DNA from: Plectrocnemia conspersa
Taxonomy: Eukaryota > Arthropoda > Insecta > Trichoptera > Polycentropodidae
NCBI GenBank assembly: GCA_009617715.1
Contig: VTFK01000023.1
Location: 744,001-808,000 of the forward strand
Length of the DNA stretch: 64,000 nucleotides
Reading direction: 5' to 3'
Both the position numbers and the translations under genes were made by a program. Positions 11,690-25,690 of this stretch are shown here, piece by piece; position 1 is the stretch's first letter; every line of letters begins with the position of its first letter. A model generated the notes under the pieces. It made no database searches. It was not told the origin of the DNA and was given only the letters and a program-made list of their open reading frames with translations.

Positions 11690-12257
11690 CTAAAAAACCT
11701 AAGATCTTAAAAAGATGCAGAAGAACTTCTATGACCTGTTAAGCATTAGAGAGAAGCTATCCCTCTCTGGAAGAGGTAAGGAAAACTTTAATGCGTCTTA
11801 AAAAATAGAATAAGAAGTCCAAAGGTACAGACAACCTTTCTGCATAGATGCTAAGAAGCGGTGGGCATAATCTGCTGCAACACTATCACTAAATTCTTAA
11901 AAATCTTTGGCAATATGAAAACATATCATCTGAAAGGAATCATGAATGTATGTCTAATAAATAAGAAGGGTGGTTCATTAATATCAAATTATTAAATGCA
12001 GCATCTCAAATATTATCTAATATTACAGCGAGTCACATGCAGCTCAATAGAGAAAAATAGTAGGGAAATATCAATCTGGTTTTAGAACAGAACAATAAAC
12101 AAAATTAAAAAAAAAAATTTAACATTAGGACAGATCATTTATTTATTTTATAGCTGCGCATGATTTAATAAGAAGGGACAGACTATATGCAGCTTTAAGG
12201 TTTGAGAACCCTAGGGGGTGTCACTTTGCAGCTAGTGAGACGCAGATGAATCTAGTA
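11690..12257 (+). pseudogene. RTE-like LINE reverse transcriptase relic (left part)
   Basis: Conceptual translation in shifting plus-strand frames gives segments typical of the start of an RTE-clade reverse transcriptase: an EEVRKTLMRLKN-like stretch near 11770-11815, MLRSGGHNLLQHY near 11850, and, after frameshifts, YQSGFRTEQ near 12070 followed by a motif-A-like region ending RDRLYAAL near 12175-12195. Intact relatives copy element RNA into DNA at the insertion site. Here stops and indels break every segment, so it is dead. It is interrupted at 12258 by a hAT element. About 100 bases beyond that insertion (14243-14345) are probably its continuation. Confidence 0.6.
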
Positions 12258-14234
<1,977 letters not shown>

Positions 14235-14242
14235 ATCTAGTA

Positions 14243-14345
14243 CGAGTTATATTAGATTATATTACAATTGCGTCAAACGATAAATGGCGAGAAGTTTTAT
14301 TCGAGCGGTGGTGGAGAAGCTGGCGCAGGGATGATGTCCGTGAGA
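14243..14345 (+). repeat. Short dispersed repeat, probable RTE relic continuation
   Basis: TTAGATTATATTA and the following ~90 bases, including ACGATAAATGGCGAGA and GGGATGATGTCCGTG, match the reverse complement of 37213-37335 at about 85 percent by eye. Joining this segment to 12257 across the hAT insertion keeps a plus-strand frame open for about 40 codons, so I infer it belongs to the same LINE relic. Confidence 0.6.
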
Positions 14346-15010
14346 GGTCCTCAAAAGTAAACATTTATTATGTTTTTTTTTATATTTTATTTAAAAATTA
14401 ATGAAACATTACTCTAAATTATTATTTAACAAAAAATGTTAATAAATTCTCTAAAATAGGAGACGATAACTTAACATGTCCTACTTACAAATGCCCTTTT
14501 TGTGAGTCCAATACTTTTACTGCCGCACTAAGTATAGGCAAACATACAGTAGGTAATAGTAGCTCTGCCATTAATTCTGAACGTATGACATTTTTACGTA
14601 TCCACCGTACGAAATTATGAAAATTCGAATCGGACCCGTGAAATCGCTGCGATCCACCCTCCGCGCGGCCCCGTCGTTAATCATCCCTGGATTTGAACCC
14701 TAAACATTTTTTTGGGTCGTTTAATACGGAATTTATGAGTGGCGCTCGGGACTCGTTAAATTGACGAGAATATACAACGTATATATGTATGTATGTCCGA
14801 GTTTATTAATCCCTAATCGGCGTAATTGGGTTGTGTTGACCCTGTGTCCCAGAAATGAGATCTTAACTAATCGAGAACTTGGCGAGCTTTTCTTGCCCGA
14901 CACTTTAATTATTTGTTGGTGGGAAACTTTTGCCAAAAGTGTGGAGTGCTAAATTAAGGACACGTCTCGTGTGACACGTTTGTTTCGTGGTGATGTTAAT
15001 TGCTCGAATG
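14346..15010. promoter_or_regulatory. AT-rich DNA, then GC-richer island at 14590-14990
   Basis: 14346-14590 is AT-rich with nothing recognised. 14590-14990 has higher GC, with CCGCGCGGCCCCG near 14665 and several TTAAT/ATTAA words. Frames of 63-67 codons overlap each other on opposite strands and are unconvincing. Candidate cis-regulatory element by composition. Confidence 0.25.
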
Positions 15011-15575
15011 TTGTGTTTATACATATTTGATGATATTCAAAATAAAATACTATTTATTAGGCAAAGTCTTTTTTAAAAAAAAACTAAAATAATTGTTAGT
15101 ATTGTGTGGGCTAATGTGTGAGAATTTATTTTCAATGCAGAATTCTCAATTGAATTGAAAACCGAGGAGAGCGATTTTAAAGTGTTATAAATGTACTAAG
15201 GTGAGTTGGATGTTTGAATAATTAAATTGAGCGGGTGTGAGAGAGTGAAGTTTAATGTTTTAGTGTTTATTTATAAGTTATAAACCGTTGTTATTATTTT
15301 ATTATGAAAATGTTTAATTTAAAGGCAGAATATTATATATAGGTAAAGTAGTATAAGTTACAAATACGTTATATTATATAAAAAAATTAGGAAATGTTCT
15401 TTACATAAACATTCATAATCTATTATTGTATTGAAGCAGGAAAATTTTTTTGTATAATAAAATTATGTATTTATCCAATAAAATTAAATAATTACTAAAT
15501 TAAAAAAAGTTTTTAACTTTACTTATATTTTGCTGTATATAAAATTAAAATTTATATTCTCAAATAACAATTTTC
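15011..15575. other. AT-rich DNA
   Basis: Nothing recognised. Mild GTGTGAGAGAGTG sequence occurs near 15235. Confidence 0.45.
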
Positions 15576-15900
15576 TCCGAGAACGGATGCTTTATGTGGG
15601 TATACAACACAGAGAAAACATTTCATAAAATATCGTTAGTTATGCGGCGAAAAATTGCAGAAGACGGCCGACCAAAGCGTAAAACTCTTGGAAAGCACCT
15701 CACTGCGGTTCACTGCTTCGGAATAATTTGCATAGCGAAAATTAATTTCATAAGGAATTTAATTATACAAAATGGACACAAGCAGCTTGCCAGCTCGCTT
15801 ATTTTTGCTAATACAAGGTGCTACGATAAGGAGGAAGAAGAGGATACGACAATAAGGAAAAGTGGATTATATTAAGGCTAATCGATTTTCCTGGAACATT
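15576..15900. promoter_or_regulatory. GC-richer island, candidate cis-regulatory element
   Basis: A 93-codon plus-strand frame (15594-15875) crosses this patch but has no recognisable domain and a low-complexity acidic end (EEEEDTT). Codon-like bias is not evident. I prefer a non-coding island, with an unrecognised small exon as the alternative. Confidence 0.22.
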
Positions 15901-17080
15901 GCTTTCGGAGCAATGAAGAAAGTTTCATAAAATAATATTTTTAATTAATTTACAAAAAAAAACCACAGCCTCGGCAAAATTAAAAGATGTCCACTGACTA
16001 AATTGATGATAAACAGTAATACTATCTGGCAATTAGTTAAAATCCGATAACTGCGCAAACCTGAAAATGAATTAAATACAATAATTATTATAAACCATAT
16101 AATTTGACTTAATAAAATGTCTATGTCCATCTCTAAATTATTTTCAATATACACAGATTAATAATTGAGAAATAACATTAAAGTGAACATTAAGCAAATA
16201 ATAACGGGTAGTAATTGAGTTTGTAGGTATCTAAAACTTATCTAGAAAAATTATGTGCCTAACTAAATCTGTAGTTTTTGTATATTTTTTGTGCATTTTT
16301 AGATATTTTAAATGTACAGCTAAATAATAATTTTCGGTGACTATTAAAGAAAATAAAATCAAATAAATAGGAATAACTATATATTAGACAAGAAAACCGA
16401 AAAAGATGTGTATCATTCCATATAAATTGGACCAGATTCTCGAATCGATCACCTAAAACATATTTGTGCCAAGCGAGCTTGTTAAGAAACTGGATGGCAT
16501 AAAAAGGGTTCTCTAACGTATGTATACATAGTTATATCGCAGCGATAAAACTACAGCATGGATAGGCATTTGGTCAATGATTATAAGAAAAGAGAAAGAT
16601 TTATTCTAGGGTAAAGTGGCGAATGAAAAATGCTATAGATCTAACCCGAACAACGCTACAAAACTATCAAAGACAATAATAAAATAGTATTCTTTATAAA
16701 ATGATATACTTCGCAATGAAACATACATTCTACTTTATCATAAAGCTAGTGTTCACATTGGTCAGTCACTCGGAATATGGAAAGGGAGTAGAATAATAAA
16801 AAAGTGCTTGGTTCTAGAATATTTTAATTGCTGTTTATTCAATAAATGAAGAAAAACTGAAAAGCTCAATTTTAGTTATTTTTACACTAGGCGTTATGGT
16901 TTTATAATTTAATTAAATTTAAGAAAAAAAAAATCATACTACATGATCTAGTTTATCATTGTGTGGCAAGAATTCCACACCAAGCTTTTGAAACCAGAAA
17001 AAATATGTAAAGATGACTTGCAACAAGTCATCCAAATCTAAAAAGTTTTGATTTTGAAAAAACCCTCTCTTCCACCAAAT
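15901..17080. other. AT-rich DNA, possibly with decayed repeat at 16380-16800
   Basis: Part of 16380-16800 is less AT-rich and may be an old mobile element, but no motif is secure. A short inverted word, TGTGGCAAGAATTCCACA, lies near 16961. No gene is supportable. Confidence 0.35.
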
Positions 17081-17880
17081 TTTATATAACGGATTTAAGC
17101 CACGGTCGGGTGTGACAGTTTGTCGTTGCTAAAAAAAGGTACATAATCGCGCACCACAGAAAGAGACACATCGGCGCCAGGAGAGACTGCAGCCTCTAAA
17201 ACTGCATCCACGAAGAGAGGCTCCTATGAAACACACTACGTACTCCAGAGAATCAATATCAGAAGCCAGAGAATATACCAAGTTATCTAATACTGTGTAC
17301 TTAGTAGCATATTCACCAGTTTTTTTTTCTTACAACTATATTTGTAATGTCTATGTATAATATTTAGTAAAATGTTTTATTAAAAATTAAAAATCTGATT
17401 TATGAACCTCAGCATTTGAATCCAAAAATAATTATATTCAACAACTACGAAGTTTAGAAAAAAAATATGCTGATTTAAAAGTTTTTGCACTCATATTCAA
17501 AGGTAACGAAAAAAATATCTAACGTTTAACAAGTAGTTAGTAATTAAAATCACTTTGGTGCTAACCTATACACTTAATTAAAAAAATCAAGTTTAGGCCA
17601 CAAAAGGCTAAATAAAATAAAATTAATAAATTTACTTTTTTTTTTAATAAGGGTGTTAAAATTATATTTTAAGACAAACGTTCGCCAAATATGATAGCGT
17701 TTTTTAAAATAACTTTACAACTGCTTTTCTAAAAAGATTGAACTTTCTAAAAAAAATATTTGTCTTATCACACGTTTCTGGGTGCTTCCGAAAAATTCTC
17801 TCTCTTTGCCAAACGTCAGGTAAGGCAATTATTGCACTACACTATTGTTTATTACTATTCAATTCGCGCGCCTAGCCTCT
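17081..17880. other. Unrecognised richer patch (17085-17290) and AT-rich DNA
   Basis: 17085-17290 is purine-rich and of higher GC (GGCGCCAGGAGAGACTGCAG near 17174). It could be part of an LTR or another decayed element, but I cannot assign it. The rest is AT-rich. Confidence 0.3.
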
Positions 17881-17891
17881 AGATAGCGTGA

Positions 17892-17925
17892 CGCCGAGGG
17901 TCTGTGCCCTCAGATAATATGCTCT
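17892..17925 (+). repeat. Short motif shared with 61418-61450
   Basis: CGCCGAGGGTCTGTGCCCTC and the following GATAATATGC match 61418-61450 in the same orientation with about six differences in 33 bases. This suggests remnants of one dispersed element of unknown type. Confidence 0.45.
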
Positions 17926-18059
17926 GTAATCGCGAGTGGTGTATTTTTAATATATAAATATTAGGTGATAATATTTATACGATAAAGCACTATTTAGTTT
18001 TTAACCAAAATATTTTATTAAAAGCGCATTTTTAACTTGTTACCACAGATAAAGCTTGA

Positions 18060-18690
18060 TGTTAATTAGGTTTATCGGAATTTTTAGCGGGAACCTCAAA
18101 GGCTGTATACTTAAAAGATTTTTTCACCGAGAATCGAGCGCTCCATAATCGAATAGTCTGAAAGAATTTATTATCGAGTGCAAAAGGGAGCCGGCGGCGG
18201 TCGTCGGCCATTTTGGATTTAAATTCAATTAAACGCGCAGCCACACGACGACGAAGCAGTAGGAGGAGATGGAGCATTTTTCCAGCGCGAAAAATACTCT
18301 GTCTGTCTGGCATATTTTCGTTGAATTTCCCGATAAATTCCGCGATGGGAAATGGCGCTCGCGTCTCGGATGCGGCATTTAAGAAATGTCTGGCACCGTC
18401 GTCACCGCCACCGGAGGAGCTAAATTATGTAGTAACCTCACGTGCCGCGATGATGACAAAACCATAATTTAAGACGGTGTGTGAATTTGTGAGTGACGAG
18501 CGAACGTCTCTCGGAAAATTTATGTTAACCACGAGGGACGAGCCGGAATCGCAAAATAATTCACCTTGACGGGACGGCGCAGGAATTAGTTTGCGGGATG
18601 GAGAATTTTCCGGCCGGCCCAGTGATATTGACGCACTCGAGTCGAGCATCGTAATTCCCGCGGCGAGAAACTGATCTAAGGGAAATAATA
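18060..18690. promoter_or_regulatory. Strong GC-richer island, candidate cis-regulatory element
   Basis: More than 600 bases of balanced to GC-rich sequence with dense CpG, a YY1/Pho-like CGGCCATTTT at 18203-18212, ATTCAATTAAAC and ATAATTCACC homeodomain-type words, and GGCCGGCCC near 18611. Several frames of 62-84 codons lie on both strands and overlap, with none dominant, so composition drives them. This is one of the best regulatory-island candidates in the window. Confidence 0.35.
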
Positions 18691-18790
18691 CACTCTTCCT
18701 GTATTGTCGCGTCGGTTGCTTTCATAGACATTGACAAGGCTTTTGACACGATGATCGTAGATCAATTATGGACCTGTGATCCGATCGACC
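18691..18790 (+). pseudogene. LINE reverse transcriptase scrap (motif A)
   Basis: The plus strand at about 18715-18768 reads VAFIDIDKAFDTMIVDQLW, the FxDxxKAFD motif-A pattern of LINE reverse transcriptases. Nothing else of the protein is visible on either side. It is a small non-functional fragment, and the match is short enough to be called with caution. Confidence 0.5.
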
Positions 18791-19080
18791 CAGAAAGCCA
18801 GCAGACAATTTTTTAATTTTTATCATTATTGAGGAATGAAGAATCTCATATTTCGGACCTCAAATTATATGTTCTCCTTTCGATGGTTGAAAGAAGTTCT
18901 CAAACGCGCCCTGTCATTTAGAGAATTCGGTCATTCGAGACTCTTTAGTACATGGAACTATTAGCATCCGCTTATAAAGCTACTCCTCAAACGCTTTCAA
19001 TATTTTAAGTCCAGTTCTCGCATCTGTATTGAACAAAGTAGGAGAAATATCGTACCCATCTGATACTTATTTGTAATAGA

Positions 19081-19300
19081 TTATTTTCGGTTTGATTTCT
19101 CAATGCTTAGATTAATTCTATTGCGTCGTGACTTCGATGAACAAATGTTATTGAACATCGAGGGGAGTAAGGATGCTCCATGATTAATACGACTATATGC
19201 TCCTGTAGAACTTAGGCCATCTATAAAATAATCGTGTTTTACACAATCGAATGCTTTCTCAACGTGACATCTCTGAAGTTGCATCTGTATGAATAATGGT
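19081..19300 (-). pseudogene. LINE reverse transcriptase scrap (motif A), minus strand
   Basis: The minus strand at about 19200-19280 reads EKAFDCVKHDYFIDGLSSTG, resembling the motif-A region of LINE reverse transcriptases (KAFDxVxHDxLxxKL). Further downstream the frame has no convincing similarity. It is an isolated fragment, on the opposite strand to the one at 18.7 kb. Confidence 0.5.
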
Positions 19301-19479
19301 AATCCTAAATCTAAATTAATTATTAATATCTAAAAAGAAAACAGTATTGAAAAAAAGTGATGTACAGTATTATTATTATTAATTATTTTTCATATAAAGT
19401 ACAAAAGAAAAACAACATTCCAAAATAATACATTATGTTATTCATTGTTTAGTTTGCCTATTGAATATAATTAACCACT

Positions 19480-19880
19480 ACACATCCTTCACCGTATGTT
19501 GTTTTCCAACGTTCGAATATAAAACAACTAGATTCTCCCTCCCCTTTCCCCACACACATTCCCTATGCAAACGAACGTTCCTACACACATACCCTACGAC
19601 ATAACTATCCAATTATTTTATTTACAAAAGCAAACGGCGCCCCTTAATTGGGATTATTCGACGGCGAGGATTGCGGCAGCGTCTAAGACGCGTGATTTTC
19701 GGAGACCGCAGGGTTAATTATTCAGGTAAGCAGTAGGAGAGTACGTGAAATATTTGCATTATGACAGATACGTCCCTGTATGATTGAGCGGATCCGTATA
19801 ATTGATACCGAGCGTACGTTAAGTACATTAAGTGATTCTATCGCAAACGGGCGCATTAGACGAAATGGGTTAAGTAGTAG
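19480..19880. promoter_or_regulatory. GC-richer island, candidate cis-regulatory element
   Basis: Balanced composition with CCTTAATTGGGATTATTCG near 19643 (homeodomain-like TAATTG and GGATTA words) and CpG-rich sequence to 19720. No frame worth calling. Confidence 0.3.
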
Positions 19881-21235
19881 ATACTATAATATATATATAT
19901 CACAGAATTACAGAATACAGAGTGTACCATAAAAATATATTTAATATTTCATGTCATGATACAATCGAATTAAGCAGGAAGAATTCATGCATTCAAAAAA
20001 CTGGCCTTCATTGTTGGGACACCACTGTGAGAAATATATTTTTGTAGATTTAGTCAAAGAAACAAAACCAAATTTCAATAAATATGGGAACGCAGGTAAC
20101 CAATGATCACATCACATGAAATTCAAGGCATCATAACTTTAGAAGCTCTATAACTTGAATTCACTAAGTTTGTATGAACTTCATACCATCGAAGATCGCA
20201 GAAGCTGCCGCTTCTCTCTTCGCCTCCCATAGCCAATTTGACGTATGGAATTATGATCTCACCCATAGGAAACTTCATGTATAAATAACATATAAAAACT
20301 GTACGTGACGATCTTAATTGTTGCACACAAATTAACAACAATATTTGTTCTAAAATAAAAATATATGACACGATAATCAGGACAATATATATGAATACAG
20401 AATAATTACTTAGGTACTTACAATTTATGAATGCAAAAATGGGCAGTACTTAAGCTAATTAATGTAAAAGTTAAAGAAATACATTTTTTACTCATTGAAC
20501 GATTAAGAAGGTATCGAGTTTAGTTATTATATGAATTAATGAATCTGTAGACTACAGCACAAGCAAATCTTATTTTATTTCTGAGATATTTGGATTCACA
20601 ATAATTTGATTTTAAAGGCAGTGCTGATTGAGAAAATGATGAAAATGAGAAAAGATGTGCTTCGTTGCCCCAAATTTATATATATATATATATATTTTCT
20701 TGTAGCTATAATTTTTATTTTGCTGTGCTTTAGTTATTGCAATAAATAAGTAAAGTTTCACGTGGTAGTATTTACATTTAAAGATTAATGTTTTTTTAAT
20801 GGTAATTTTATGTAGCAATGTTACGAATAAAGCATCGAAAACACTTAATGTTGGTTAAACGATACGATATAACAGGAAGCAAGAGCAAATATATATTTAT
20901 GTATTTAGAGAAGAGGTATATCTTATTGTTTTGTAAGTTTTCGGTAAGTTAGTTTCGAAATGTATATCAGTTTAAAGTTTGTTTTATCTACATATATATA
21001 TACAGGTCGATTATTTGAAAAAAAACAATATAATAAATTATTTAATTAAAGCGAATTTTTATAGCTATAAATTAAGTCTATTTTTTTATTTAAACGTTTG
21101 AATATGAATCAACCTGTAGAATGTTAAATTGAAAACGATTAAAATACACCTCTGTATATAGATATAATGAACACAAAAGGGGTTAGCTAAAGTAGCAGTG
21201 TAGATTGCTCACTAAAACAATGCTACAACACTAAA
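19881..21235. other. AT-rich DNA with a short (TA)n at about 20676-20694
   Basis: No gene is recognised. A slightly richer patch lies around 20160-20300. A short TA microsatellite sits at about 20676-20694. Confidence 0.45.
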
Positions 21236-21600
21236 AATCAATATTCGATAGGGACACTTATCTCGTCGGAGATAATAACGAACCCAGATTGCGACTTAAT
21301 AGCTCAAAGTACAAAATTTAATACCGGATATAGAGATAAATAATGCGCTGGAGATAAACGCGTTTATGGCGCGTATTAAGCCATGGCTCTGGCATCCAAC
21401 GTGGTTAGGTAATAAAAGTGAAATTAGAAAGAAGGATTTGAGTTAGTTTTATATCGTGCGGCATTACCGTGAGATTTCGAAGTAATTCCGCAAATAATTC
21501 GGAGATCAAAATCCGCTGAGATAATTTGTGGGATTTTCTATTATGAGGTAATAGACTATATATTCTAGACTTTCCAAATCGAATATTCAATATTCAGATA
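21236..21600. promoter_or_regulatory. GATA-motif cluster, candidate enhancer
   Basis: Within 270 bases there are five GATA-type sites: CTTATC at 21257-21262 and AGATAA at 21270-21275, 21334-21339, 21352-21357 and 21519-21524. The word TTTATGGC (21363-21370, posterior Hox/Caudal-like) also occurs, in a patch richer in GC than its flanks. GATA factors bind such words in animals, and clusters are typical of enhancers. The link to function is inference, because AGATAA is common by chance in AT-rich DNA. Confidence 0.35.
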
Positions 21601-22482
21601 ACTTTATTCCACTACTCTGTATGTTCATAAGAATCACACTTTTTTTTTTTATTATGGCAAAAAAGCTACAAAAGTTTTATATATATATTTTTTATAAATG
21701 GATTTTTTTTTTGATTATATATAATATGAATTTAAATTTAATCAAACATAATTATAAACTGCTAAAATATTTTAGTATTTAATACAAATAATGCACTATT
21801 TAAAATTTACCCATTAAATAATGTTATTAAACCAAACAGATCAATGTGTATTTTAAAAACAATTAATAAGTTAATAATTAATGATCTAGATGTCACTAAT
21901 TTTCAGTCTTTAATTTCAGCTTGGTGTCTGTAATTACTTGTAGATCATATTTTATATAAACAATTGGGTTTTAAAAATAAATATTTCAAAAAACTGCAAT
22001 GCAAGTAGTAATAAATTATTGATATAGAATGCAAATCTAAGAAGTATTACTGGCTTTTAAAACCGTGAAAGATATCTACAATAAATAAATCAAAATATTT
22101 GGCAAAAAAATGTTAAGATTAGAACAAAATTATTAAATTGTAATAATCCATCAACATTTAAAATGAAAATGTAAATTATAGTTTTGCGTCTTCAGAAATG
22201 TAGTTCATTTACATTATATAAGTTATGCTAATTGAAAAAATCAATTTATAAAAATAAATTTAATTTCTTAATCGAAACAAAACATCATGAAAGATTTATT
22301 ACATATATTTTAAGTTAAGGACAGTCATGACATATTATTCCATTAGACACAATTTACTTTTGGCAATGATTGATTAACGACTACTTTCAAAAAATAATTT
22401 AGTTCTTATAGATCGACAAATTAGATAAAATCTGACTTATTATATTATGCTTTTACATTATCTATAGTGCATAAGGCTAATA
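21601..22482. other. AT-rich DNA
   Basis: Very AT-rich, with homopolymer runs. Nothing recognised. Confidence 0.5.
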
Positions 22483-22490
22483 CAGTCCAG

Positions 22491-23599
22491 TAGAGTCTCC
22501 AATTACTCAAACCATCAACTACTCGAGTATCGAATATTAAAATTATAAAATACTCGAGTACTCGAGTACTTTCGAGTATTTACCAAATGTACCAAAATAG
22601 CTATTATTCAAATTTGTGCAAATATAAATAAATAAATAAAATACTTAGTATGTTTATTTTTACAATTATTTTAACTTCACGAACATACTTTTTAAAAACA
22701 ATAATGCAAAAAGTGTCTCGAATTTAATATTACTGCTAACCTTTGGTTTTATTATTCCTGTTATGGAAAAATCCTTTCCGTTGCTGTTGATGTTGGTCTT
22801 ATTGTCATTAACGCGTTGGATAAGGCTTCTAATTTATATCTGTTCGCTTTTTATAGATATAACATTTTTTGAACTCTCTTTTTATGTTCTCTTCTTTAAT
22901 TCCCTTCTCTGCTTTTCTCTTATTTCCTTCGACTATTGACAAAATAGTATTTTGTAATTCTTCTTGAATAGATTTTTTTTCTTAACAATATACAATATTC
23001 TACTCTTTCTGATTAATGCGAAGAATTTAAATCTATACCTTCGAAGATGTATTTGGGTGAATCCCTTTCACTCTAGAGCTAAACGGTTCGCAAAGAACTG
23101 ACTACTTTAAATGCCTTTAAAACACACAATTGTTTTGATTTATATTTTAAGCTGAGGGATCAGTATAAACAATTTACAACACTTTACGCTACAACTGCAT
23201 AGTCATAAAACCTAAAAAAAAAATTTGTTGATATTTCATATTGTTCATTGCCATAAATTAGATAAGTCGGGACTGTCGAACAGAAAACGCAAAAGAAATT
23301 TCTCCGTCGTACCTACTAACATAGCCGACGACCAGAACTATGCAACTATGGAACTATGAAAAAATTATACCTGATAGTAACCGCTCTAACTCGGGACTTC
23401 GGGCATAAACGCCAAATAAAAGCAAGACGTTAACCTTTACCGGACCGAGTTAAAGTTATTTTTGTTTCTGAAATATTTAAAAAAATTTAATTTCGAGTAT
23501 TAATCGAGTAATTTTCAAAATACTCGATTATCAAGTACTTGAAAAATAGACAAAAATACTCGAGTATCGAGTACTCGATTACTCGAATTGGAGACTTTA
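22491..23599 (-). mobile_element. hAT element 2 with repeated CTCGAGTA subterminal words
   Basis: Left end TAGAGTCTCCAATT and right end (inverted) TAAAGTCTCCAATT form a terminal inverted repeat. Both ends are flanked by CAGTCCAG (22483-22490 and 23600-23607), a perfect 8-bp target duplication as made by hAT transposases. Just inside each end are many copies of TACTCGAGTA/CTCGAGTACTCGAGT words (22535-22585 and 23510-23585), which may be transposase-binding repeats. The inner part holds the decayed C-terminus of a hAT transposase on the minus strand. At 1.1 kb it is much shorter than an autonomous element. Confidence 0.88.
22680..22830 (-). pseudogene. hAT transposase C-terminal dimerisation fragment
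   Basis: The minus strand reads TIRPTSTATERIF at about 22806-22768, continues after a frameshift as ITGIIKPKVSS, then IKFETLFALLFLKSMF. This matches the pattern of the hAT dimerisation domain (P.TSA.SERVFS..G followed by LLFLK). In hAT transposases this region mediates multimer formation. The upstream catalytic portion is not recognisable, so it is a relic. Confidence 0.7.
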
Positions 23600-23607
23600 C
23601 AGTCCAG

Positions 23608-25469
23608 TATATTAATCCAAAACGTTAAACCTTAAACACAAACTAACCCAAGTGATGTGTTGTTGGAATCTGCATACTTAAAATAAATCCAAATACATTT
23701 ATATTTATGCGATCCTCGTACATGAATATGATTCCTACTTCTGCCACTGCTATACAATATCAAATCTCATTGACTGTATATACGACGTAATCAACTTATA
23801 AGCACACTCAGGTGTTAAAAACTATATAACAAAGAACAATCTAAAGTTTAAATTATCCGGCGTGAGACGTATCAACACTGTGTATATATATTTCTAAAAC
23901 TATGCTAAATTAGGCCAGCTTTTAAGTTATGTATATTACGTTATGTATATCTGTTTATCTTTAAGCTATCAATTAAATACGAGAATACATTTTTGTAATA
24001 AATAAATGTTTTAAACAGGTTTTAAGATAATATTATAAATTAAAATATATAATATATCGTGTTGAAAGACGAATTGTCAAGTCGAATCTGGTATCGATTC
24101 GAGACTCCACAGCATTTTTGATCAATCTCACCTGGATTGTCGTCGCACTAAATTATCTTATGTAAATTTACGTAATTTATTTATTTAAGACGTTTGTTCC
24201 TATGCATATCTTTTTGACAAAAATATGTGAGATGTGGAAATAAAAAAGATTGATAGCCTTGTTCTGCTATGAACGAAAAGCAGTGAAATATAATACGATA
24301 GTTGAAATAGAAGACGAAGAGCCAGACTGTTACCAATGCCTCCTTATACTTCTTGTTCTTCTTATGCCATGATCTCGAATCACGGATGCTGCATTCCTGG
24401 GACGCACACTCGCGGCCAATGGACCGTGAACGCTTCGAACATAGCAAATAAGCCGTTGTGCAGAATGAAGACGTTACGAAATTTCATTCGACCGTAACGA
24501 AAAAGTTATGAAATTTGCTAGTCTTACTTGACATCGTGAAGTATGCTAGCTATAAATCGTAAGAACGCAAAATGCAGAAATTTAAATTGAACTATTATTT
24601 GTGAACAGTCGAGAGGATCAAGTATCAATATGGCATAAGTAGTATAAATATATTATATATACATATTAAAATACCCACAATCATACATCAGCTTATAACA
24701 AAGCCTTTAAAATCAAGTAAATCTAAATTATAAGTGTCATTGATTGAAATGAATGATACATATATAAATGTATGCGTAGATATTACTAGATAAGCCAACA
24801 TACATTTAATCAGTTTATATAAATATAAAAGTTGAGACTTCAGATTAACTTTGCTTTTACAGTTGCACTATAAGTAATTAGATTAATCTCTTAATTACCA
24901 TAAATGTATGAACCGAATCCTTATATACAAAGTTTGACTTAGAAACTTGAAATCTCTCAATGAATTTTAGATACATTGCAACGCTCACTTTTACAATTTC
25001 TTTTCTGAATCGCCTCAGTTAAATAATTAAATACAGAATGTCATTAATTAACGAAAAATATTAAATAAGTGTAATTTTGTTGGTAATAAATGGAAAAAGC
25101 GAAGATGCTTGCATTTTGTAGCATTAGCGTATAAATCAAATTATTGAACATTTATAACAGATAAAATATAACTAATCTTATTATGGTAAAAAATCATTGT
25201 GCAATTATTAGGCAATTAATTAAGGCAGAAGGTTACTTAACGTAAAAGAACTTTCTAAAACAATTAATTCGGACTATTTTTTTGCAGTGTATACCAAAGA
25301 TAGCACTATTGTATTTTAAATTATCTAATTTTAATGAGGATTTGCTTTTTTATATAAGGACTAAATGGTGAAAATTTTGATTTTATTAGATACATAAAAA
25401 AATCGATAATTTCAATTTTTTTTATTAAAAGTAATATTTTAATATTTTTATTAAAATATTATTATTATT
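23608..25469. other. AT-rich DNA with a small richer patch at 24330-24480
   Basis: An 88-codon minus frame at 24181-24447 crosses the richer patch but has no recognisable features. The rest is AT-rich, with no gene. Confidence 0.4.
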
Positions 25470-25690
25470 GAAGGTTGAAATACCATAAGTCTGAAAGGTC
25501 TAGACTGGTAACACAGAGACCGTGGGTTCGAGTCACGTTAGCAAACTTGATTTTTATTTATAAAAATCCTAGCTGTATAGTAGATATATTTATTTTAATT
25601 AACGTCTAACACACAATAACTTATAATTAATTATATGTATGTCACCGATTTTTAGTCTAGTGGTTATTACTTAATTGTATGAATTTAAAT
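25470..25690 (+). repeat. SINE-A copy 2, tRNA-Thr-derived
   Basis: The head contains AGACTGGTAACACAGAG (loop CTGGTAA, anticodon GGT, threonine) and the B box GGTTCGAGTCA at 25525-25535. After it come GATTTTTATTTATAAAAATC and CCTAGCTG, TTATAATTAAT, TGTCACCGATTTTTAGTCTA and GGTTATTACTT in the same order as in the copies at 0.74-1.08 kb and 62.9 kb. It is more diverged than those two and lacks the distal tail. Confidence 0.7.

Noticed and set aside
16380..16800. Possible LINE reverse transcriptase relic
   Set aside because: No catalytic motif could be found in any frame; the suspicion rests only on composition.
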